A stretch of 64,000 nucleotides of DNA from contig JAZAYU010000933.1 of assembly GCA_038501625.1 (NCBI GenBank), forward strand, positions 56,183 to 120,182. The letters are read 5' to 3'. Source of the stretch: Corbicula japonica. Taxonomy: Eukaryota > Mollusca > Bivalvia > Venerida > Cyrenidae. The notes below the pieces were generated by a model, which saw only the letters and a list, made by a program, of their open reading frames with translations, was not told the origin of the DNA and ran no database searches. Below are positions 34,771-44,913 of the stretch, piece by piece (the first letter of the stretch is position 1; each line of letters opens with the position of its first letter). The position numbers and the translations under genes are program-made.

Positions 34771-35140
34771 TAAAAATGCTAGTTGTGTATTACTTCCAAC
34801 ATGTTAAACAAAGATGTAAACAACTATCGTTTCAAAACCAGAGAAAAACGCCAGGGTTTTGTACAATTATGATAATAACTTAGTGTCCTCGAGTTTTCGG
34901 GATGAGTATTAAACTCGTACAATTATAGAAAAACAATAATAAAGCAGCGAGTTATTTTCCAAACTAAAATTTGTAAAAGAATGAGTAGAAAGATTAAGTT
35001 GAAATGTGATTACAATTAGCTTTATCAATATAATCATTTTATTTTGAAGTACAAAAGTAAACACGAAAGAACGACACTAACAGTAAAGTACTGCAAGACA
35101 TGTATTCTCCTCGAATAATGAGATATTTTATTGTATATGA

Positions 35141-35456
35141 TGTTCCGTAAGGACAATCCTTGTTTCGCCATGGAGACCTCTTGAGTGAGTCCACGAAAAC
35201 GCGAAAACACGTTGAGCGATTGCAAAACCATGCAAATCGTTCGCCAGGTATCGATGCAAGATCTCGAAAACCCGTTGGGAGGTCGCGAAAAAACACACAA
35301 TTTTTGTACCCTCGCATCTTGTTCCCAGCGACCTTGTATCGTTATTTCGGAACCTTTCATCTTGTTTTTCGCAAACATTAAAAAAGCACCGTGCTTTTGC
35401 GTTTTCGTCACGACAAAGAGGTCGGCATTCGAAACAAAACTTGCCCCAACGGAACA
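35141..35456. mobile_element. CGAAAACACGAT-type MITE, short copy (316 bp)
   Basis: Ends TGTTCCGTAAGGACAA and, inverted, TGTTCCGTTGGGGCAA, with the same adjacent GTTTCG block. The interior has CGCGAAAACACGTTGAGCGA-type motifs matching the larger member at 22942-24173. Confidence 0.75.
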
Positions 35457-35690
35457 ACTTATTTTATCCGATTATAGTATAGATTCTTTCATGGTTTGAT
35501 GATTGTAGCAGCTACTTTAAGTTTGTTTTATTTTTTACAGGACGACACATGGCGGAAAACTGGACCACATCGCCGATGATGTAGGCGGACCATTTCGTGA
35601 GAGGAAGTTGTTATCAACCAAAATCAAGCGCCAATGTTTATCATTTGTTAGCATTTTTCAAATTGAGATTAAAAACAAAAAACCACGAAC

Positions 35691-36717
35691 TTTAAAATGT
35701 GTTCTTGTTTTATTTATCAGCCCAATATACTGTATGCATGTAGTTCATTATACAGTCTAAAAACGACGCTTGGTTTGCAATCCGCACACGATTTTGGGAA
35801 TCATCCCATGAATTCGAACTCACCCACGATCTAAATCCTACATATATATCAAGTATATCTTACATCGAAAAGGAAATTGATATAAGAAGAAACTTAGTGG
35901 CAGCTTATCTTTTACTTTTCAGAAATAACCGACGTTAATTTCGTTGAATCTTTGCGGCAATCTACATAGGAATATACTGTATTTGGTCAAAATCATTGTA
36001 TGATATTTGAATAAACAAATTAGCAGCAATCTACAAGTAATCGGCGTACAATTATGTAGAACATTATGTACACGGAGATAACGTGTAAAATGACTTTTAG
36101 TAAATTTTATCTACACTTGTATTTATGACGTACAACACAGAAATATCTACTATACGTACCCATAAACGAACAGGATAGCTAAAACTTATTAATATGATAC
36201 TTGAAATGACATTTTTGGTATTAAAACGTCTATAGCCGTTTTACATACATTTCATCCATCCGTATAAAACATAATGAGTGAACTTTCGTAAAATAATAAC
36301 ATCTTGAACGATTTGTAACTCGAAAAATGATTTTTATGAGTGGCAATTTTGAGGCGTCATCGAGATTCGAATTGATTTACCTTTCATATAACAACACAAA
36401 ATAAAAAGAAGTGATTTACCTAGGGTCTGCGCATGATGGGCACTTAAATTTAGTAAGTGCTACCCACATTTTTCTTAATATATCCTTTAGCAAACTAACA
36501 CGTATAAGAGCGGTATGAACATGTTTTTACATCAGATAACTATTTTATATCTTTGTAGATAACGTTTGTTTACGTCATATTTAATAATATGCAAGCCAAA
36601 TAGGAACATTTTAATGAAATTAATGATTAATTGGGTCAGTAACAATGTAAACAAAACACAATCTACATGTACTTGACGGATAATATGTCCATTGTCCTTT
36701 ATTTAAACAATCAATTA
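35691..36717. other. AT-rich intergenic DNA
   Basis: Nothing recognisable. Confidence 0.4.
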
Positions 36718-36970
36718 TACAAGAACCTGTTGGGGCAAGTGTGAGGTTGTTGCACCCTAGAACCTGGTTTAAACCCCCAGTGGCCAATTGTTTTGCCACT
36801 GACCGCTCCAAGGCGGTAACCCCTCGGGTTTTCACTTTCGTTAATTGTTTGTGGCGTCCAATTTGAAACTGATTATTGTAATACCATGCTCTCTTTTCCT
36901 CTCTACTTTTCGGCTGTGTGGTGAGGCTGTGTCTGCTGGATGTGGCCATTCCTGATATGCATATTTCACA
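36718..36970 (+). repeat. SL-family repeat, full-length-like copy
   Basis: Starts near AACCTGTTGGGGCAAGTGTG and contains GAACCTGGTTTAAACCCC (a box-B-like core). It ends ATTCCTGATATGCATATTTC. The copies are about 250 bp and share both ends, as in a SINE, but the A box is not convincing. Confidence 0.75.
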
Positions 36971-37534
36971 CTTTTGACTTACATATTGTGAACTAAAGAG
37001 ATTATTTGTTAAAGTGTGTTCAACCATGAATATTCTGGTCGCTTTCTGTCGCGCAATTGTGTGACAAACGTTGATAACTCTCTTCATTGATGAACGTTCT
37101 TTAAAAGGACACACCATATTTTTGTTCAGGACATTTTACTCATGTTATTTTATCAAAATAATTTTATGTTGTTTAGTTTTTGTGCATTGATTCAAATATT
37201 ATTAATGGGAAATTTAGGTCTCTAGCTATTTTTCGTAACTTTTCAACTTCTCTTAACATATGTAACATGAAAAGACGTTAATAACGATTAATTTTTTTAT
37301 TAAACTGCATTTTGCCGTTATAGAGATTTTGATGTTTTTTTTCAATGGCAGTGAAATGACGACTTAAGACGGCCTTAAAAGAATAAAATAGTCGGATCGA
37401 CTAAACCTAATTGCTAAATCGTCTATCGTTTGATATATTAAGTAGACCAGCTAGAACCACAATTCCTCTCTGTTTTTCGTAACAACCATAAGTCATTCAA
37501 AAATGTTTATCATCATGATAGTCAAAAGCGCTTT

Positions 37535-37850
37535 GCATGCTTGGTGATTAACAAAGTTTATCGCTTTGATAACATGTACCTCTTTGATTGCACGAAGGTG
37601 GCATGGGTTTACGATGTTACTAGTATGAAGTTTATGAAGGGAAATCTTGTGAATGAAACTTGATCAGTTTCTTTTCGGCATCCTATCGTGTTTTTGCTTA
37701 TTTGATTTAGAGGTCTTCTGGTGTCAGTAAGGTCTCTGATTTCAATGCCACTAGCTTCTCGTGTTGTTATATGTTTAAGTGGGTGTGCTTTTGCATTTAA
37801 CATTGTCGAGTTGAATTGTCGATTAGAGCTTGTTCTCAGACCACACATTG
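37535..37850 (+). pseudogene. Penelope-like element 3' fragment (upstream copy)
   Basis: Matches 40070-40370 collinearly: GGTGATTAAC, TACCTCTTTG.TTGCACGA.GGTGGCA, the GAAATCTT, ATCGTGTT and GTCTTGCTG-type blocks, and TGCTTTTGCAT. It lies upstream of the main copy in the same orientation. That is the tandem arrangement (pseudo-LTR) often seen in Penelope-like elements. Confidence 0.65.
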
Positions 37851-38099
37851 ACTTGGAATCTGATCACCAAAGACATTTACTAAAACTTTTATTTTTAAAT
37901 AAAGGTGTAGATTTATATACAGTCTGTTGACCTTCCAAATATATTCAAAGATAAACTATTAAATAAGCTATACCTAATTATTTCAAGAATACTGAAACAC
38001 CAATCGTTTGTTATAAATACAACAAGCCAATTAGAAACACAATTTTAAATTACAACAAAATTCTCTCGGATAAACAAATTGTTGAGAATATACCAACAT

Positions 38100-39382
38100 C
38101 GTGAGACTGTTCTAATTCAAAATTTTGCTATTAACCGGCCGGTCACATCGTTACAGGGATCTAAATGTTTTCAAAGACTAAAGGAATCCTCAATTTAATT
38201 TCAAAAGGTCCGAAATACAGAATTCCATCGGACATCGACTTTAATACCTGTCGTGAGGTAATTGCGGAGTCTCTAAACTCTTTTTGTAATCAATGGTGTA
38301 AACGGGAATATTCTGAGCCTAATATTCTTTCAAACTGGAAAAAAACAAATATTCAAAATAATTGACACTCGAATATCCTTCTTTAAAAAAAACATAGCTT
38401 TATTGCCATCTCGACCTTGTTTTAACTTTCGTCATTTGAAAAAAGAGTATTCAAGACTTTCACAACTGATTTGTTTTAACACCTGCTGATAAGACTTCAA
38501 ATAATGTAATTATATGGTGACGTATATACTATATCATAGTTCAAATTGAATAGCTTAATAGCACTAATGCTTATACACTAACTTCATTTTTGTGAGAGTG
38601 ATATTGTTACTGCAAACACTCTACAAATTACAAAATTTAGAATTAGTGTTGAGCCGAAACAAGACAAAGTACCTACTATGTATTGGTTACCTAAAATTCA
38701 CAAAAAACCCTACAAAGCAGGATTTTCTGCAAACTCTAGTTCTTGCACAACTACAAAATTTACCGTTCTCTTAACATCTTGTCTTACCGCTATTAAAGAT
38801 CATGTGATTAGGTATTGCGAAAAGGTCTTTAAAACCAATGGCATAAATTTATTTTGGTCTATAAAAAATTCAAATGACGTGTTAAAGAAGCTAAAATCAA
38901 ATAATGTTTGTTTGTCTACTTATGATTTCTCAACTCTGTATACTTCTCTCCCTCATAATTTAATAAGAGACAAGCTAACCAGTCTCATTGAAAAAAAAGT
39001 TTGCTAGACAAAATAAAACCTGTATAGCTTGTAATGAACATAGGGCATATTCTACAACGGGTTCTTATGATAATTATACTCTATAGTCTGTCAAGACTTT
39101 ATCGAGGCGCTCACATTTTTATTGGGTAATATTTTTGTGAGATTTGGTACCTCTATTTATTAACAAGTAATAGGCATTCCAATGGGTACTAATTGTGCAC
39201 CGCGTGTTGCTGATCGGTTTTTATTCTGTAATGAAAGTGATTTTATGTTATCTCTTTCTACCGAACATCAAGATGACATTATTACAGCCTTTCTCAACAC
39301 CTCGAGATACCTTGATTCTTGGTTCTCTTTTTTGTTAGTTGTTTGTGACGTCCTAGTTGAATTGACATACTCATAACAAACA

Positions 39383-39459
<77 letters not shown>

Positions 39460-40330
39460 CTTTTTCACTGCCGGGGAGGCTGTGTTTTGTGAGTTTGACG
39501 ATTCCTAATATGCATATATCACTTTTATGATAATTTGTATAATATATATAACAACCATTTTCAATCTCTGGTTAATAAATTTACCCTCATGAACTACAAC
39601 TTGATAAAGTAAACACTTCGGATCGGCAAGAAAACTCTCTTGATCTTCGTATTTCTATTGAACATTGATGCTTTACTACAATATATGGTAAAAGAGACGA
39701 TTTTAATTTTAATATAGTAAATTTTCCGTTTTTAGACGGCGATGTTCTTTATCTTACGGGGTTTTTATCCCACAGCTAGTTCACTTTTCTAGCTTTGCAT
39801 TACAGAAAAACTTTTAAAACAAGGTTATCGGTATCACAAATGAAGGAAAACCTTTTGCAAGTTCTATCGCCGATATCCAGATCTAATTCATTAATACAGC
39901 TGCAGTTTAAAATCACAATTGCAACAAGGAATTTCACAGCCAGTTTTTTATGGAGATTTAATTTATAAACTTAAGAAGATAAAAGGCGATGTTAATTTCT
40001 CCCGGTTATTCGTAAAACCCATCTGTAAATTTAAAAAGAAAGGTTACCAACATGATATTTTACAGCGCTCTGCAGGCCTGGTGATTAACCCATCTACAGT
40101 TGATCATTATGCTTACCTCTTTGGTTGCACGACGGTGGCAGGGGTTTGAGAGTTTATGAAGGTTTATGGGGAAATCTTTTCTTAAAAGAACCTAGAAGCT
40201 CGATTTGTTTTTTTTATCCCTGTCATCGTGTTCTTGCTGATTTTACTCCATGTGCTCTGTTCTCGGTAAGATCATTGAGTACCCGCCCTTTGGCTTTGCA
40301 ATGCTATTAAATTCTTTTTTTTATATGTTT
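38100..40330 (+). pseudogene. Penelope-like retroelement, RT-coding, degenerate
   Basis: Successive frames encode the Penelope RT. An N-terminal part (38165-38365) is followed by YWLPKIHKKPYKAGF (38681-38725), TTKFTVLLTSCLTAIKDHV, then WSIKNS and TYDFSTLYTSLPHNLI (about 38918-38965), which includes the first catalytic Asp. GIPMGTNCAP (from 39174) and LNTSRYLD follow. After an SL repeat the frame resumes near 39600 (VNTSDRQENSLDLRISIE), KRDDFNFNIVNFPFLDGDV, KTFCKFYRRYPDL, and a C-terminal part to 40149. The RT resembles Neptune/Penelope clade proteins. Many stops and frameshifts show it is dead. No GIY-YIG endonuclease was recognised after it. Confidence 0.85.
39330..39535 (+). repeat. SL-family repeat inserted in the Penelope RT, expanded CT tract
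   Basis: This copy splits the RT just after SRYLD. It contains TTGTTTGTGACGTCCTAGTTGAA at its left, though with changes, and GGGGAGGCTGTGTTTTGTGA at its right. Between them lies a CT microsatellite (39384-39460), which expands the short CT-rich part of other copies. Its insertion inside a coding domain shows that SL moves on its own. Confidence 0.7.
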
Positions 40331-40419
40331 GTATGCTTTTGCATGCAACAATGTTGAGCTGATGGGTGGATTGGAGTTATTTCACCAAGACAAACTTGGT
40401 GATACTTGTTTTGTGATAC

Positions 40420-40680
40420 GAGAACCTGTTGGGGTAAGTGTGAGGTTGGTGCACCCTAGAACCTGGTTTAAATCCCCAGTGGCAATTCGTTTTGCCACTG
40501 ACCGTTCCAAGGCGGTTTCCCCAAAGGTTCTCTTCTTCGTTAATTGTTTGTGGCGTCCTATTTGAATTGACATACTTATATAAAACATGCGCTCTCTCTC
40601 TTCCTCTCTTCGTTTTCGCTGCGTGGGGAGGCTGTGTTTTGTGAGTGTGGCGATTCCTGATATGCATATATTGCTTATTT
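40420..40680 (+). repeat. SL-family repeat
   Basis: Close match to 36718-36970 from GAACCTGTTGGGG through CACCCTAGAACCTGGTTTAAA to CTGATATGCATATA. It lies between two Penelope fragments. Confidence 0.8.
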
Positions 40681-40689
40681 GCAATGATG

Positions 40690-40920
40690 TTAATGATTTC
40701 AATGAACATAATCTTTGCATAACAGAAAAACTTGTAAAACAAGGTTATCTGTATCATAAAGTGAGGAAAACCTTTAGCAAGTTTTATCGCCGTTATCCAG
40801 ATTTAATTGAAAAATACAGGTGCAATTAAAAATCACTACTGCAGCAAGGTATGTTACAACCAGTTTTTTATGGGGATTTAATTTGTAAACTTCAGAAAAA
40901 AATAAGAGGTTATTAACCGT
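40690..40920 (+). pseudogene. Penelope-like element, downstream C-terminal fragment
   Basis: Encodes ITEKLVKQGYLYHKVRKTFS (about 40716-40775) and then KFYRRYPDLIEKY, followed by a stop. The next bases repeat 39910-39990 of the main copy (CAGCCAGTTTTTTATGG type). It is a second, separate copy of the RT C-terminal region in direct orientation. Confidence 0.75.
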
Positions 40921-40994
40921 TGTTCAAGGGCCGGGATGTGATATCTGCCCGGAAGAGCAATATTCATCTTGTACTTGTTCGTTCATATAATTTA

Positions 40995-41115
40995 TAACCT
41001 GTTGGGGCATGTCTTGCTTCAACCTAGAACCTGATTTGAACCTCCAATTCCAAATCGTTTGTGGCTTTATCTCATGAATTTCAATGTAATTCCTGATATG
41101 CATATTTCACTGTTT
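40995..41115 (+). repeat. SL-family repeat, degenerate
   Basis: AACCTGTTGGGGCATGTCTT, CCTAGAACCTGATTTGAACC, then ATTCCTGATATGCATATTTC; the middle is largely missing. Confidence 0.6.
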
Positions 41116-41180
41116 TTTGAATTTGGCAAGACATGATAACTGTATTTTGTTAAATCTGCAATGTTTTCATGAATGTATAT

Positions 41181-42245
41181 TGTAGCGCCGTCGTCACTTC
41201 CTGGGAGGGCGGGGTGCCTCCGGATGCTAAAGCTCTCTTGAAGAGGTAGTGCAGCTACACTGTTTGATCCACCAAGCCTAGGTAGGCGGGACTGATCTTG
41301 AGAACTTGTATGTCATGTTTTGGTAGCGCTCAGCCTCGGTCACTGATCAGATGTCGGCTAACTTGCGTCTGCTGCTTGATTTAATTACTGCTAGTTTCTT
41401 GTATATGGTGTATGGGTTTTTTTAAGTTGGACTCCAACTGTTGGACTACTCATTAATTAATGGGAGTTTAGTAAACGGGTAGGGGTTTGTGTTTGCGATG
41501 AGTATGATACCTAAATTCATATAATGAAAACTAAGACCTATCTAAATCTATGAGACTTTTAATTAGTATTAAAATACTCAAAACGGCATTTCATTACTTA
41601 CTAGTATATAACGACATAACGATTCAACATATCTTTGCAAATATAACATTCTCTGTTATCACAAATAATGAGAACCCTTCAGATAAAACACCCTAAATAT
41701 ATCTACCCTTGTTGAATGGAAATTTGAACCGGAGCTTTCAGTAACACAACCCGGCAGTAGTACGCAAAATGTACAAATAAGAAAACTGACAACTTTATCT
41801 AAAATGGTAAATAAATTATTTCTGTGAATAAATTTCTCAGTAGTTAAATCCTGCTCATTCAATAAAATGTTATTGAAAGGAGAGTGCGCACCTTTAAAAC
41901 GTATTATTATGCGAAACGGCCGAAATGGCGCACTCTTATAATTTTGAAGCGTTGGAGTCCTCGAATGAAAAATTCCAAGGCTTTTATACTACAACACTAG
42001 GCACAGCGTGCCATGCGCCAGTCACAAGGCGCGGTGCGCCCGACACAACAAAAATAGCGCCTGGCACAGGACACAGTGCGCCGTGTAAAGGCACAGCCTA
42101 TCCTGTGTCGCAGGTGCTTGCGATGAACTTTGACCGTCATGGTCCATTTGAACGCAGTACTTTAACAATAAATAATTATACAAATAAGGAAAATATTATT
42201 AATTACCTCATGAGACCGTTTCCTACTGTTCATCTTGTGTTTTAC
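41181..42245 (-). repeat. 3' LTR of the Gypsy element
   Basis: Plus-strand edge TGTAGCGCCGTCG; the inner edge in minus sense reads TGTAAAACACAAG, right after the G tract. It is about 98 percent alike to the right LTR by eye, with small indels (ACTTACTAGTATATAACG against ACTTATACAACG). It contains a GC-rich mini-repeat patch at 41999-42110 (GCGCC and GGCACAG units). Confidence 0.9.
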
Positions 42246-42247
42246 AC

Positions 42248-42266
42248 TACCCCCCCCCCCCCCCCG
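42248..42266 (-). other. Polypurine tract of the Gypsy element
   Basis: On the minus strand a run of about 17 G precedes GTAG and then the 3' LTR start (TGTAAAAC). This is the expected plus-strand primer position. Confidence 0.6.
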
Positions 42267-42692
42267 GTCTTCCATGGCAAACTCCCGTTGCCATCAACGC
42301 ACAGGAGTACAAATATGTTATACTGAAGTATTGATAATGCTGACAAAACTGTTTGTCCCGTTAAAACGCTTAACAATTATTAACAAGTGTTCTCGTAAGA
42401 AAACATATATACATAAATTCTTTACTAAGAAATGTCAATATCTTCTGACTAGAGTGTACACTCACACAGTCTTTTCAGTTTCAACGTCGCATGTAAACTA
42501 ATGTCACCTTTCCAGAACTTCAGAAACACTGAATTTAAAAGATTCGCATATCTGATATTACCTGTTCCATAACGTTAATGATTAGGGCTAATATTCAAGA
42601 TCTCAATTAAAGGAATGTCACCAATTTTCCAAAACTGTTTCAATTAAATTAAACGTCACAGTACTTATTTGTTATAACTGTTTACAAGCAGC

Positions 42693-44081
42693 CTATTTTC
42701 TATGAGTGATCTTTTTGTTGTCCTTAATGTTTTCTTTGTCTTCCAGGCGTGGCTTCTTAGCTTCCTGAGCTTCGTCTGGCCTACGGTGCCACCTTCTCTG
42801 TTCTTCGGACATCCGATCTATGGATCGTGCCAGGTTCGCCATAGAATCCGCGATCTTCTTTGTGGTCTCATCAAGGTTTCTCACGGCCCGACTGTTCCAG
42901 TCAACAGCGGCCGTGAGTTTCCCGACGGCTACTTCCATAGTCTTCTCCATATGGCGGAGAGAAGCCGACACAGACTCCGCCTCGCTTGTTGTTGTTTTTT
43001 TTTGTTTGCTCCGTCTGGGTGCCCTGAGAGTTGTTGACGACCTCTCTACCTGCGGGAATAAGAATAGGTTTGAAGACAGCGGACGTTTCATTGAGGCCAA
43101 GCAGGTCATCTGTGATGTCTTCTACCACAGACCTAGTCGACGAGCTCGGTCTGACCAGCTCATCTAACAAAGGCGTGTTTAAGTTGGATCGATTTGGCGC
43201 TTCTGGGATTACTTTGCTAGGCTGGTTCGACCAGGCCGTTGTTATATCCGGGATCCTCAGAATTGGGGTTATCTGATTTGGAGGCCGGGCGGAATAGGCA
43301 GGGGCATCTGCGGCGTCATGCCCAGGGTTCGCCAGTCCATCCATTGAATCAGCAAGTGTGGTCTGTCCGCCAACGGAAGCTGAAAACTGTTTGACGACTC
43401 GGTGGGTGCCACGCTAGCCGAGAGCAAATCCTCGAATGGGATCAAACCTCCAGGCTTTGTTGCAGGCGCTGCAGGCTTTATGGTGGCCGGCTGGCGTATG
43501 AAACCTGGCCTCGTTGGATCATACATGAGAGTGGCCCTGCATGATGGGCTCAATGGTGGCAAGTTGAACGTAGGCTGGGTAGCTGTAAGGGATCGCATGG
43601 CCCTCTGCTCAAGGATGCTGGCAAGCTCTTGAGGGGTGATGCTCACCTTCACCACATCACTTTCCCCACCGATATGCAAGTCTGAACTGCCCACTTTACT
43701 AGGTAGTGGATCCTCACTAAGCTGCTGGGACCCATAACTGCAGGGTTCTGCCGCCAAAGCCTCGTAATCAAAGCCTTCCTTAGGTTCTCGAGGGTAGGGA
43801 TTCTCCACGAAGTATTTTTGAGGGTCTACATCATTGCAGCCCTCCTCACGGACCATCACAATATGGCGCTTGTAGTCGGTCACATGTTTTACGAGTGCGC
43901 TTTTCGTTACGCATCTGAAAAGGCACAATGAACAGTAAAACGGAACCTGGTCAAGAGCGAAATGGTGCTTCTGGAGGTGGTCCACCATTCGGTACCTCTC
44001 GTTTACGTACGGGGGCTGTCGGTTCTCTATACATCTCAGGCACTTGAAGAGGGGCCTTCGCCTTGTCTTGCTGATCTCCAT
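42693..44081 (-). pseudogene. Extra ORF in env position: zinc fingers plus coiled coil, two frameshifts
   Basis: The ATG at 44081 (MEISKTRRRPLFKC) follows a TGTATTTTCAG splice acceptor (minus strand, 44088-44098), suggesting a spliced subgenomic mRNA. Residues about 14-75 hold two Cys2His2-like fingers (CLRC...HLQKHH and CSLC...HVTDYKRH). A long Pro/Ser-rich middle follows. The frame then shifts near 43300 (to ...NSQGTQTEQTKK) and again at a T9 run (42995-43003). It ends with a heptad-rich stretch (MEKTMEVAV...MSEEQRRW) and a basic tail (KKPRLEDKEN). No signal peptide or membrane segment is present, so it is not an envelope protein. I do not recognise the family; nucleic-acid binding is inferred from the fingers. 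Confidence 0.65.
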
Positions 44082-44450
44082 GACAGCCTGAAAATACAGA
44101 AGGCAAGCACCGATTTACCGCCATGTTCATCACTCGGACACCAGGTTATGTCTTGAAAGCTCCGTTGTTTTTTATTTTTTGCTATTCAGCCCCAATGACC
44201 CGGGTTACCTAAATAAGACCATAAGACCGAACAGAATCTGCTACTTGTAGCTGCTCTCACTAACATCCCTTAATCTACCCTGACTAATGAAGGCACAGCT
44301 CTTCCTTAGACTGGCACCGGGAGCAAGAAGAAAACAAGATGATATGATTCTACGAGACATTTAAGACTGCTACGTTCCTAAAGGAATAGTGACTTTTATT
44401 CCTTGGATATTAACCCTAAGGCCTTTGGACATCTAACGAATGTCATTTTA

Positions 44451-44912
44451 CTACTGTGGTTGCGCTAGCCCACCCGTGGTCTTAGCCAATTTTTTTACCC
44501 ATCGTGGCTTGTTTCGGCCCTGGTACAACTTTAATTTGTCGTGATGCGCCACTCTTTTAGTTCCCTTCGCATCAAGCTGTAACACAAATGTAATTGGCGA
44601 ACGCTTTTCGACGATGGGGAATGGTCCATCATATCTCTTTTCCAACTTAGGGCATACACCTACTTTCCTGCCCTCATGCAGTAACCACACCAGTGATCCT
44701 ACTTCGAAATGTCCAACCGCCAAGCGAGTGTCGTAGGTTTCTTTACTGCGACGGGCGCTTGCGTTGATGTACCTTCGTGCCACCTCATGTGCATATCGAA
44801 GTTTTTCCTGTATTTCTTGGACATAGCCTGGGGCTGAGATAGTGCTATCGTTGGGCACTGGTCTGTACATCAGGTCAACTGGTAGTCGCACTTCACGCCC
44901 TAAACAAAGCAT
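44451..44912 (-). pseudogene. Gypsy integrase, C-terminal part (downstream of the LINE)
   Basis: Starts at MLCLGREVRLPVDLMYRP, the conserved segment following the integrase core in Gypsy elements. It then has ARRYINASARRSKETYD and a GPF/Y-type module (KRYDGPFPIVEKRSP...VAHHDKLKLY) and ends at 44451. The codons directly upstream lie at 47977, beyond the LINE. No chromodomain is seen after the GPF/Y module. Confidence 0.9.
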
Positions 44913-44913
44913 T

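Larger units (their letters stand above)
28850..35690 (+). ncRNA. Possible spliced noncoding transcript
   Basis: Exon-like segments with consensus splice sites line up on the plus strand. There is a donor GCC|GTGAGT at 28857. Exon 29223-29378 lies between TTTATTTACAG and GTAAGC. Exon 34356-34444 lies between CTATTCACAG and GTAAGT. A last exon from 35541 follows TTTTTTACAG and has an ATTAAA poly(A) signal at 35668, with T/G-rich sequence after it. All frames in 29223-29378 contain stops, so it would be noncoding or UTR. Splice-like sites arise by chance, and only RNA data could establish this. Confidence 0.18.

Noticed and set aside
39919..40330. Looked for a GIY-YIG endonuclease after the Penelope RT
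   Set aside because: No GIY or YIG-like motif; sequence passes into the 3' region.
41925..42326. 133-codon plus-strand frame in the Gypsy LTR (and its copy at 53771)
   Set aside because: It lies antisense to the element in the LTR and crosses a GC-rich mini-repeat; no known domain.
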